Shown: positions 1 through 6,300 of the stretch, piece by piece
How the letters are laid out: each line of letters starts with the position of its first letter
Position numbering within the stretch: position 1 is the first letter of the stretch
Source: Clostridiales bacterium
Lineage (GTDB): Bacteria; Bacillota; Clostridia; Christensenellales; CAG-138
Direction: 5' to 3'
NCBI GenBank assembly: GCA_003486785.1
Contig: DNFZ01000203.1
Location: 1 to 7,269, forward strand
Length of the DNA: 7,269 nt
Made by a program: the position numbers and the translations under genes
The notes under the pieces: generated by a model
The model's input: the letters and a program-made list of their open reading frames with translations, nothing else
Told to the model about the DNA's origin: nothing
Databases searched by the model: none

Positions 1-2
1 TC

Positions 3-110
3 TTCCAGATGATTCCGTATGTGATGACGCTCATCGCGCTGACCATCTTCGGCAGCAAGATCGCAGGCCCCAAGAGCAAAGGCAAGCCCTACTATCGAGA
101 AGAGAGATAA
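3..110 (+). CDS. C-terminal fragment of a BMP-family ABC transporter permease
   Basis: Only the last 35 codons are in the window, so the start is off the left edge. The fragment has a final hydrophobic stretch (MIPYVMTLIALTIFG), then a short basic tail with GKPYYREER and a TAA stop. A last transmembrane helix of the PYVMTLI type followed by a GKPY tail is, from memory, typical of the second permease (NupQ/YufQ-like, BPD_transp_2 family) of ABC importers that work with BMP lipoproteins and often carry nucleosides. The BMP lipoprotein gene begins 86 nt downstream on the same strand, which supports this reading. The protein would sit in the cytoplasmic membrane and form half of the translocation channel. 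The substrate cannot be read from this fragment. Confidence 0.75.
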   Translation, partial: FQMIPYVMTLIALTIFGSKIAGPKSKGKPYYREER

Positions 111-118
111 CGTTTCTC

Positions 119-167
119 TTGCGGTTTCGCCGCAAACACTTGGTAATCACGGATTTTTCCGTTATTA
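119..167 (+). repeat. two inverted repeats between permease and lipoprotein genes
   Basis: Two consecutive hairpins lie in the 86-nt gap. The first is TTGCGG (119-124) against CCGCAA (130-135) with a 5-nt loop. The second is TAATCACGGA (144-153) against TCCGTTATTA (158-167), with one mismatch in 10 and a TTTT loop. Neither is followed by a clear T-tract, so they are not convincing full terminators. Stems here could separate expression of the abundant binding protein from the permease, by partial termination or by protecting a processed mRNA end. That role is inference. Confidence 0.45.
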
Positions 168-196
168 CATAAAATTTTAGGAGGAAAAGAACACTT

Positions 197-1183
197 ATGA
201 AGAAGATTCTTGCTATCGCGCTCGTTCTGTGCCTGGCCCTCGGCATGCTCGCCGGTTGCGCCAAGACCGAAGCCCCCGCAGCGGAAAAGACCTTCAAGGT
301 CGCCATGATCTGCGATTCCAGCATCTCTGACGGCGGCTGGGGCGCAGCCTGCTACAACGGCATGACCGCCGCTGCCGAGAGCCGCGGCTGGGAAACCGCC
401 TACACCGATGCCATCGATCAGTCCGCCTATGCCGACACGATGATCAGCTATTGCGATCTCGGCTATGACATGATCTTTGCGCCGGGCAACCAGTACAGCG
501 ACGCCGTCAAGCAGGTTGCTGCGGATTATCCGAATGTTGCGTTCGCGGTGCTCAACGGCTCCACCTCCCTGCCCACCGCCAACATCATGAGCATCCTGCC
601 CAACGCCGACCAGATCGGCTCCATCGCGGGCATCATCGCAGGCGTGATGAGCAAAACCAACGTCATCGGCTTCATCGGCGGTATGGAGCTTGACACCACG
701 AAGTCCAAGCTCGCGCACTTTGAGTCCGCCGCGCAGTTCATCAACCCGGACATCAGAGTCGTCTCCGCCTATGCGGGTTCCTTCAACGACACCGCCAAGG
801 GTATGGAGCTTGCCGCTTCCATGATCAATGAAGGCGCAGACGTGTTCTTTGGCGATGCTTCCGCCGTCGACTCCGGCGCGCGTCAGGCCATCGACCAGGC
901 CAACGGCGACACCGTGAAGATCGTCGACATCGGCCAGCCCGCCGATCTGCTCGGCCAGAACCCCTGCATCGTGAGCAGCGTCGTCACCGACAACGCCCGC
1001 ATGATCGCCATCTGCCTCGAAAAGGTTGAGACCGGCACCTTCGGCAACGAAGTGGTCTTCGGCTCCCTCGAAAACGGCGCGGTCTTCGTCGGCAAGTTCA
1101 ACGATGCCCTCTTGGATGCCGACACCCAGGCTATGGTTGCCGAATACATCAAGCAGCTGCAGGAAGGCACCTTCGGTAAATAA
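197..1183 (+). CDS. bmpA: BMP-family substrate-binding lipoprotein of an ABC importer
   Basis: A 328-residue solute-binding protein of the basic membrane protein (BMP/PnrA, PF02608-type) family, the usual length. It starts with a lipoprotein signal peptide: two lysines, a hydrophobic core and the lipobox LAGC, with the lipidated cysteine at residue 21. It should be anchored on the outer face of the cytoplasmic membrane. Family features follow in order: a first beta strand and ligand loop (VAMICDSSISDGGWG, about 35-49), the hinge and second domain around VIGFIGGMELD (about 156-166), AGSFNDTAKG (about 193-202) and an INEGADVFFGDAS segment (about 210-222). Family members bind nucleosides or related small molecules; the ligand is not evident here. 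ATG 197 is preceded by AGGAGG (179-184), 12 nt upstream. The gene follows a matching permease and ends in a terminator, so it is the last gene of its operon. In Bacillus-type nup operons, as I recall, the lipoprotein gene comes first. Confidence 0.92.
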   Translation: MKKILAIALVLCLALGMLAGCAKTEAPAAEKTFKVAMICDSSISDGGWGAACYNGMTAAAESRGWETAYTDAIDQSAYADTMISYCDLGYDMIFAPGNQYSDAVKQVAADYPNVAFAVLNGSTSLPTANIMSILPNADQIGSIAGIIAGVMSKTNVIGFIGGMELDTTKSKLAHFESAAQFINPDIRVVSAYAGSFNDTAKGMELAASMINEGADVFFGDASAVDSGARQAIDQANGDTVKIVDIGQPADLLGQNPCIVSSVVTDNARMIAICLEKVETGTFGNEVVFGSLENGAVFVGKFNDALLDADTQAMVAEYIKQLQEGTFGK

Positions 1184-1205
1184 TCTTTCCCTGTCATCCG
1201 CAAAC

Positions 1206-1237
1206 AAAAGCCCGGCCCTCATCAGGCTGGGCTTTTT
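1206..1237 (+). terminator. intrinsic terminator after bmpA
   Basis: AAAAGCCCGGCC (1206-1217) pairs with GGCTGGGCTTTT (1225-1236) over 12 positions with a single G-U pair and a 7-nt loop, ending in a T5 run (1233-1237). It begins 22 nt after the bmpA stop codon and closes the transporter operon. Confidence 0.9.
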
Positions 1238-1261
1238 CGCGCGGTTTCTATCATAAAATGA

Positions 1262-1290
1262 TTGCATTCTGCAGCCGGAAGCCCTATACT
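1262..1290 (+). promoter_or_regulatory. sigma-A-type promoter for the small basic protein gene
   Basis: TTGCAT (1262-1267) and TATACT (1285-1290) are separated by exactly 17 bp. The -10 matches consensus at five of six positions and the -35 at three. It lies just after the bmpA terminator and would start transcription near 1297, giving a 5' leader of about 75 nt before ATG 1372. Confidence 0.55.
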
Positions 1291-1371
1291 GATGCGCGGA
1301 ATCACTTTTATTAAGCCAAAAGATTCCAGATTGTTTTAAGCGGCTTTTTACAGAAGGGAAGTGAAGACAAA

Positions 1372-1701
1372 ATGAACCGATTTCTCCCGCGGGAGAAGAT
1401 GGGCAAGCGCGAAAAACGCGCGCTGGACAAAGCAAAAAGAACCACCTGGGACGGCATCAACCCCATCACCCGCAAAACCGAAAACAAAAAAGCCTACAAC
1501 AGAAAAAAATCCCCGCGCTGGTACAACGACGACAGCACGGGGATTTTTGTTTGCCAAACAGTCTCCAAAGCGATCAACCGCTCGCTACTCCGCAGCCTCC
1601 GGCACGACGGCGGCAACCCTTTGCGCGGGCCTGTCGTCCAGCGCGCGGATGGCGGGCATGGACATCATCAAAAGCGCGATGAGCATGACCAAGACGCCTG
1701 A
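1372..1701 (+). CDS. small basic protein with a terminator inside its reading frame; candidate ribosome-rescue factor
   Basis: The frame is 109 codons, but only about the first 59 look like a real protein: a very Lys/Arg-rich N-terminal part (residues 1-25), NPITRKTENKKAYNRKK (30-46), then SPRWYNDD. I recall short Clostridial hypothetical proteins with an N-P-x-T-R-K...NKKAYNRK core. ATG 1372 follows AAGGGA (1354-1359) and a closer GTGA (1361-1364). A strong intrinsic terminator (1505-1548) lies within codons 45-59, so the transcript should end near codon 60 without a stop codon. The remaining codons run antisense into the exporter gene until the stop at 1699-1701 and look like chance reading. 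E. coli arfA and B. subtilis brfA are known ribosome-rescue genes expressed from such non-stop mRNAs and tagged by tmRNA. The core also resembles, from memory, the ArfA segment KNKKGKGSYMRKGKH. The rescue function is a hypothesis; that the gene is real is fairly likely. Confidence 0.65.
   Translation: MNRFLPREKMGKREKRALDKAKRTTWDGINPITRKTENKKAYNRKKSPRWYNDDSTGIFVCQTVSKAINRSLLRSLRHDGGNPLRGPVVQRADGGHGHHQKRDEHDQDA
1505..1548. terminator. bidirectional intrinsic terminator between convergent genes
   Basis: AAAAATCCCCG (1505-1515) is perfectly complementary to CGGGGATTTTT (1538-1548). Inside it, GCTG (1517-1520) pairs with CAGC (1533-1536), leaving a 12-nt loop. A-run and T-run flanks on both sides make it work in both directions. 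On the minus strand it closes the exporter gene, whose stop codon is 37 nt away. On the plus strand it lies inside the small basic protein frame, before its stop codon. Confidence 0.88.
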
Positions 1702-2841
1702 GATGAGAAACCATGTGTGCACACCGATGACCTCGGCAAATGCGCCTGCGAGTATCAGCCCAATCGGCATCGCCAGCGACATCATGCTCATGGAGAGCGA
1801 AAACACCCGCCCCAGGCACTCCGGCGCGATGCGCTCCTGAAAGATCGCTGTCTGCACGCCGTGGAAGGGCGCGGAAAAGCCCATCACCACGCAGAGCACG
1901 GCAAAGCCGACAAACCCCCACGTTGGCAAGAGACCCGACGCGGCAAACCCCGCGCCCATGAGAATCACCGACAATCCCAGCGTGAGAATGCGCCGCTTAA
2001 ACCCGCCCCATGCGCCAAGCACGAGGCCGCCAACGAGCATGCCCGCGGAAAACGCGGTCTCCGCTATCGCGGCATGCGTGGTCGTTCCGCCGAAATAGCC
2101 CATGCTCATGAGCGGAAAGAGCGCATTGATGGGCATAAACACGAGCATATACAGCGTGCCGATCCAGAGCATTTGAAACAGGCCCTTGTCGTCGCGAATG
2201 GCAAGCCAACCATCCTTCAGGTCGGAAAAAAAGCTCTCTTGCCCCTCCCGATCCATTTGCGGCGGCTTTGGGATGGCGATAAACGCCACAAACAACACCG
2301 CGATGATGGCTCCGATCACATCCAGCCCCACGATGGCAGAGATCGACCAGCGGGCGTACAACACCGCACCGAGCGCGGGGCTCACGAGAAAGCTGATGGA
2401 CTGCATCGACGAGCTATAGCCCGCGCATCGAACGAGCTGATCCTCCGGCACGATCAGCGGGGTTACCGCGGACATGGCGGGCGAGTGAAACGCCGCGCCG
2501 ACGCTGCGCAAAAACAGGATGCCAAGCACGACCCAGATGGGCGGCTGTGCATTGAGCGCGATGATCGCAAGCGCGACGCCTGCCAGCGCGATGAACAGAT
2601 CCGCACCGATCATGACGGCCTTTCTGCTCCAGCGGTCGACCCACACGCCGATGAAGGGCCCCAGCAGCGCCTGCGGCAGAAAGCCGAAGAAGGTGGCCAT
2701 AGAGAGCACGAGCGCGGAGCCGGTCGTCTCCGTAAGGTAGAAAATCAGCGCCATTTGTAAGACTCCGCTTGTGACCATGGAGATCGCCTGGCCTGAAAGT
2801 ATCGTCAAGTATCGTCGTTTCCAATTGTTCGGCTGTGTCAT
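1585..2841 (-). CDS. Mef(A)-like macrolide efflux transporter of the major facilitator superfamily
   Basis: A 418-residue drug:proton antiporter of the DHA3 type (Mef(A)/Mef(E) group), close to the roughly 405 residues of Mef(A). Long stretches match Mef(A) as I remember it: NNWKR at the N-terminus, TSGVLQMALIFYLTE, ALLGPFIGVWVDRWSRK (the first-half loop motif, about 58-74), QLVRCAGYSSSMQSISF, MPINALFPLMS and LGRVFSL with the following SLAMPIGLIL (from about 343). The pattern suits 12 membrane helices with a hydrophilic central loop near 192-214. The likely role is export of macrolides or similar amphiphilic drugs. A TTG start 8 codons earlier is possible, but ATG 2841 has AAGGGA 8 nt upstream and aligns with the Mef(A) start. 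A long leader with a stalling-type peptide precedes it. No msr(D)-type ABC-F partner follows; the gene ends at the bidirectional terminator. Drug specificity is inferred from similarity. Confidence 0.9.
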   Translation of the reverse strand: MTQPNNWKRRYLTILSGQAISMVTSGVLQMALIFYLTETTGSALVLSMATFFGFLPQALLGPFIGVWVDRWSRKAVMIGADLFIALAGVALAIIALNAQPPIWVVLGILFLRSVGAAFHSPAMSAVTPLIVPEDQLVRCAGYSSSMQSISFLVSPALGAVLYARWSISAIVGLDVIGAIIAVLFVAFIAIPKPPQMDREGQESFFSDLKDGWLAIRDDKGLFQMLWIGTLYMLVFMPINALFPLMSMGYFGGTTTHAAIAETAFSAGMLVGGLVLGAWGGFKRRILTLGLSVILMGAGFAASGLLPTWGFVGFAVLCVVMGFSAPFHGVQTAIFQERIAPECLGRVFSLSMSMMSLAMPIGLILAGAFAEVIGVHTWFLISGVLVMLIALLMMSMPAIRALDDRPAQRVAAVVPEAAE

Positions 2842-2848
2842 AAATAAT

Positions 2849-2854
2849 TCCCTT
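2849..2854 (-). promoter_or_regulatory. ribosome binding site of the Mef-like exporter
   Basis: AAGGGA on the minus strand, ending 7 nt before ATG 2841 (the last G is 8 nt away). It selects this ATG over the TTG eight codons upstream, which has no purine-rich site at a suitable distance. Confidence 0.75.
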
Positions 2855-2903
2855 CGATGTTCCAATCAGTGTTCTATTTTACCATACGTGCCGATGATTT
2901 CGC

Positions 2904-2942
2904 GTGATATGATCACAATGCGGTTGTAAAATCCGTGTGATC
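2904..2942 (-). repeat. nested palindromes just upstream of the exporter
   Basis: GTGAT (2904-2908) and ATCAC (2912-2916) form a 13-bp palindrome with a 3-nt centre. The overlapping GATCACA (2911-2917) is also complementary to TGTGATC (2936-2942), with inner CGG/CCG pairs. The two stems cannot form together in RNA. They could be a regulator's operator or a second RNA switch near the exporter start; there is no T-tract, so this is not a terminator. Confidence 0.4.
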
Positions 2943-2983
2943 GTTTGCGCATGGTATCGGGACGTATCGTATCTTTGCGGCAT

Positions 2984-3014
2984 AAAAGAGCAGGCGAGCA
3001 TTTGCCTGCCTGCT
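2984..3014 (-). terminator. candidate attenuator terminator in the exporter leader
   Basis: Read on the minus strand, GCAGGC (3009-3004) pairs with GCCTGC (2995-2990) across an 8-nt loop. An alternative 7-bp register is AGCAGGC (3014-3008) with GCCTGCT (2995-2989). The T-rich run TCTTTTAT follows at once (2989-2982). It lies between the leader peptide and the exporter, where an attenuator would sit. The stem is short and the T-run interrupted, so strength is uncertain. Confidence 0.5.
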
Positions 3015-3075
3015 ATGACCCAAACGAAACGATGCCACTGCGCAAGTATCACGCATGTGAACCCGTCCGCCCCGT

Positions 3076-3083
3076 CAGGCAAA
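3076..3083 (-). promoter_or_regulatory. candidate antiterminator arm of the exporter leader
   Basis: TTTGCCTG on the minus strand (3083-3076) is perfectly complementary over 8 bp to CAGGCAAA (3008-3001), which contains most of the 5' arm of the attenuator stem, so the two structures exclude each other. The same arm can be held by an upstream stem: CAAAGC (3101-3096) with GCTTTG (3085-3080). The complementarity is visible; its use as a switch is inference. Confidence 0.4.
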
Positions 3084-3129
3084 GCAAACAGCGCCGCTTT
3101 GGGCAGCCCGATTGTCTCTTTCTTTTTGC

Positions 3130-3156
3130 CTAGCGAATGCGGATGTAGTAGTACAT
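3130..3156 (-). CDS. 8-residue regulatory leader peptide MYYYIRIR, candidate macrolide sensor
   Basis: Nine codons, ATG TAC TAC TAC ATC CGC ATT CGC TAG, encode MYYYIRIR. AGGAAGGAAG (3170-3161) lies directly upstream, with GGAAGG 7 nt from the ATG, one of the best ribosome binding sites in the window and unlikely by chance before such a short frame. The peptide is encoded on the same strand as the Mef-like exporter, 288 nt before its start. It ends Arg-Ile-Arg-stop, a +X+ motif of the kind at which macrolide-bound ribosomes are known to stall (for example MRLR in ErmD leaders). The streptococcal mef leader, from memory MTASMRLR, has the same length and the same Arg6-X7-Arg8-stop layout. The likely role is drug-dependent stalling that remodels the downstream RNA and allows transcription into the exporter. 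It probably has no function as a free peptide. Confidence 0.78.
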   Translation of the reverse strand: MYYYIRIR

Positions 3157-3160
3157 GAAG

Positions 3161-3170
3161 CTTCCTTCCT
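3161..3170 (-). promoter_or_regulatory. strong ribosome binding site of the leader peptide
   Basis: AGGAAGGAAG on the minus strand holds two overlapping Shine-Dalgarno-like cores; the better-spaced GGAAGG ends 7 nt before ATG 3156. It is the main evidence that the tiny ORF is translated. Confidence 0.75.
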
Positions 3171-3344
3171 TTTCTCGTATGCGTTTCAAGATTTCAGCTG
3201 GCTAAGGTCAAGCAGCTTTTCGCTCATTTGAGGATCAAAACCGCCGAAACCACTGCGCTATCTCAAGATCACAGTGACGAAGCCGCTGTAAACAAGTTAA
3301 CGTATCTCTGCCGCCGTGCTACAAAACACGCTCTCGTGGAAGAG

Positions 3345-3374
3345 AGTATACCATCAACCGCTCCAGTTGAGCAA
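3345..3374 (-). promoter_or_regulatory. extended -10 promoter of the leader-exporter transcript
   Basis: On the minus strand, TTGCTC (3374-3369), an 18-bp spacer and TGGTATACT, an extended -10 with TATACT at 3350-3345. Transcription would start near 3338, about 180 nt before the leader peptide and about 500 nt before the exporter. The -35 is 8 bp beyond the stop codon of the upstream large gene. A short inverted repeat, CTCTC (3331-3335) and GAGAG (3342-3346), overlaps the -10 and could be an operator or an initial RNA hairpin. Confidence 0.6.
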
Positions 3375-3381
3375 TCGCCAG

Positions 3382-6300
3382 TCAGTTGACCGACAGGGCA
3401 AACACGGTTGAGAGAGGCGAAGTGTTGCCCAAAGTATCCGTCACAAGCAGAACAAAGCGCTTCCCTCCTGCGAGAGCAGGATACTTGCAGACGAATGCGC
3501 CGTTCGAATCGGCATCCGTAAACCCGAGCGGACGAATACTCCCCGCTTCGAAGAGATACGTTTCAACGCGACCGAAAGGCACCGTTTTACCGGAGAACCC
3601 CTCCGGCGTTGAAGCCGTGAGCTCCGGCGCAGACAGCATACGGTTTCCGCCCTCGTGCAATAGGATGATCTCGTGTGGCTTGTTGCCCGCGAAAAGGTTT
3701 GCACGCAGCATATTTCCCTCGCCATAGTCCACGCGAAGGGAGTTGCCGCTAATTTGGGAGACAGTGTTGCCCTGCACGAAGTTGCGGTTCGCGCCATTCT
3801 CAAGGTAAATGGCCATGCCCTTTGGGTTGTCGATGAAGTTGCCGGCAATATAGCACGCTTGTATCCCGCGGTCTGTGATGCGCATGGAAATCGACCCGCC
3901 GTAGATGCGGTTGCCCTCTGGCTCTGTATAGCCGCCGAGGATCGCGTGCTTTTGTCCCATATTGATCGAAACCGCGGTCTCGTTTGGCAGCGGCTTTCCG
4001 TTTGCGTCATAGCCGATCACATTGCCGATGACGATGTTGTCCGTTACGCCGTAGCCATTGAGCTGCACGCCGTTTTGATTTCCGCTGATGATGTTTCCCT
4101 CGCCCGCGCGCGTGCCGCCGACGCGGTGGTTCCCGCTCGTCCACATCAGGATCCCGTCATGATTCGGAATCGCCTTGGTTCCCGTGATGTCGGTGCCGAT
4201 ATAGTTGCCGATTACCGCGCACTGATAGCTGTTGGGGTCACTAAACACCACGCCGAGATTTGCGCCGGAGATGATGTTGCGTTCGCCCGGGGTCGTTCCG
4301 CCGACGATGGCGTTCATCACGTTGCTCTCGAGCGTAACATTGCTTGCGGTGCTTGTGCTGATCGCTTTCGTTCCGGAAGCGTTGAGGCCGATGATGTTGC
4401 CGATGATTCGTGTATGATCGCCCCAGGAATCGATGTTGATCATCTTGTTGCCGCTGATGATGTTCCCTTCACCGGATATCACGCTGCCGACTGTGATATC
4501 CTCTGCTTCCGTGATGAAGATACCATCAAAATTCGGAAATGCTTTTTCGCCGCTGAGATCGACGCCAACGTAGTTGCCGAGCAGGGTTTGCCCGAACCCG
4601 CCGACGCGAATGCCGTACCATCGGTTTCCACTCAGCAGATTTCCCTGCCCCATCGGCCCGATTCCTTCGTTTCGGTTGCCGCCGATGACGCTGCCTCCGC
4701 CCTGCAGGTCGATGCCGTGCTGCGGAAAATTCACGATCTGCAAGCCCATGATGCGGTTATAAAACGAGTATATCAACAGCCCGCTTCCGCTTTCGAGCTT
4801 GCCGCCGTCAAGGACGACACCCGCGTTGCTCGCATCAATGGTCAGATAATCCCAACCGATCTCCGGCAGCGGCGACTCGAGATGGATCGTCGCAGGGTGA
4901 TCCGCCGGAAACACCGCTTGGTCAAACGTGATCGTCGTATTGGGTCGAAGGTGCTCCAGCGCGTCGCGCAGCGTTCCCGCCCCGCTGTCTGCCGCACTGG
5001 TCACGATAGCGTTGAACGCCTCCGTCGGCACCGGCTGATTGGATGAGATGAGATTGAGCGAATACTGCGCATCGCCTGTCTTGACCGACAGCGCAACTGG
5101 CGCGCTTTGCACGACCGTGGTATCATCCGCCTGCTCCCTTTCGCCTTTATGATAGATGGTCATCCCCGCAAAGCTATCCGCGACATAGATAAGGCCTTCC
5201 TTTACAAAACAATCATATGCCAAGCCAATCGTCACGAACGAATCCGTCAGCACAGGATGGTGCAAATCAGAGAGATCGACCACCTGAATGCCGTCGCCGA
5301 GGTTGCAGAGATATGCGCTCGTTCCATCGAGAAAGATATCCATCACGCTTCCTGTGATCTTGAGCTCGGAGATTTTTCTCGGATTCTTCGGATCGCTGAC
5401 ATCCACAATCCAGATGCCCGGGTCGGCGGATGTGATCACCGTCGTCGGGTTGATAAAGCGAATCGCCTCGCCACCGGAATTTTTTGGCAGCTGTGAAATC
5501 AACCGTAGGTTTCCCGGATCGGATACATCTACCAGCTGAAGCGCATAGCTGTTTGTGGAAATCATCAGTGAACCGGAGCCGTCCGCATTCACCGGGTTCT
5601 CCAGGTCGAGCCGGTCCATCATATAAGGCTTCGTCAAATCGTCAATGTTGATGGTGATGTCGCAATGCTCCCCTGCAATCAGCAGCGCGTTTTCACCCAT
5701 GCACATCGCGCGAAACGCCGAGTTGAAAACGCTTTCATCGTTCGGCACCACTCCGATTTTTTGAGGCAGCAGCGCATCTGCCAGATCGAATATCGTTAAC
5801 GGCTCTTCTGTTGCAAGGTGCGTCGTGAGATAGGCTACCCCTTCGCCGATCATCACCTGATTCGCATATCCGCCGCCCGTATCATACCAGTATGACTCAA
5901 CGGGGCTCGCGGAGTTGGCCATATCGAACACATGCATGCCCGAAAGCCCTCCCGCGACATAGCATACGCCGTCCTGCATCGTCAGCCTGCGCGCCTCCAG
6001 AAGCGGCATCCAGCGACAGATCAGGGCAGGTTCCCTTTTCTTTGTCAAATCGAGCGCAAGCAGCCCCTTCTCGCTGTCAAGCACAAACGCCGTCGCTCCG
6101 CTCACCGCTCCCGCGAGCGCAAAACCGCCGAGTGTATAGGTGGAAAGGTGTACGAGCGCGGTCGGCGCAACTCCCATGATCATTGCGCCATCTGCCCCGT
6201 CGAGCACCAAAAGGTCTTTCCCAAACGAACAAAGCGCCATCGCCCAGCCACTTGTCTGCGTGGATACGACGCGCTTTGGCATAAGCGGAGTGGCGATGTT

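Larger units (their letters stand above)
2842..3381 (-). promoter_or_regulatory. long 5' leader region of the Mef-like exporter
   Basis: This 540-nt gap between two same-strand genes holds no convincing conventional gene; the longer frames in it lack a Shine-Dalgarno or recognisable protein features. On the minus strand it contains, in order, an extended -10 promoter at the end of the upstream gene, about 180 nt of structured leader, an 8-codon ORF with a strong ribosome binding site, a hairpin with a T-rich tail and an alternative pairing partner, a palindromic stretch near 2904-2942, and the exporter ribosome binding site. This organisation is typical of drug-inducible genes controlled by a leader peptide. 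The regulatory role is inferred. Confidence 0.7.

Noticed and set aside
110..196. Purine riboswitch upstream of bmpA
   Set aside because: BMP transporters can be purine-controlled, but the gap is only 86 nt and shows two simple hairpins rather than a three-way junction.
1314..1346. AAGCC/GGCTT stem followed by TTTTT upstream of the small basic gene
   Set aside because: Only 5 bp with a loop over 20 nt; too weak to call an attenuator.
92..1435. 447-codon open frame on the minus strand
   Set aside because: It lies antisense to the complete bmpA gene, has no recognisable domain, and its low-complexity Gly/Asp/Val content is what reverse reading of a GC-rich gene gives.
1717..2760. 347-codon open frame on the plus strand
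   Set aside because: Antisense to the Mef-like exporter; His/Arg/Glu-rich with no domain, typical of the complement of a membrane-protein gene.
2879..3082. 67-codon frame on the minus strand inside the exporter leader
   Set aside because: No Shine-Dalgarno, unusual His/Trp/Cys-rich composition, and it overlaps the hairpins that look regulatory.
2937..3158. Two overlapping plus-strand frames of 62-73 codons in the gap
   Set aside because: No ribosome binding site or protein-like composition, and they run antisense to the leader.
4440..4480. Repeated DNA such as the CCGCTGATGATGTT stretch (also near 4081) as a mobile or CRISPR-like repeat
   Set aside because: It encodes the recurring NIISGN rung of the beta-helix, so the repeat is explained by protein structure; no spacer-like pattern is present.
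3673..5046. 457-codon open frame on the plus strand
   Set aside because: Antisense to the beta-helix half of the large secreted protein; its regularity comes from the repeats on the coding strand.
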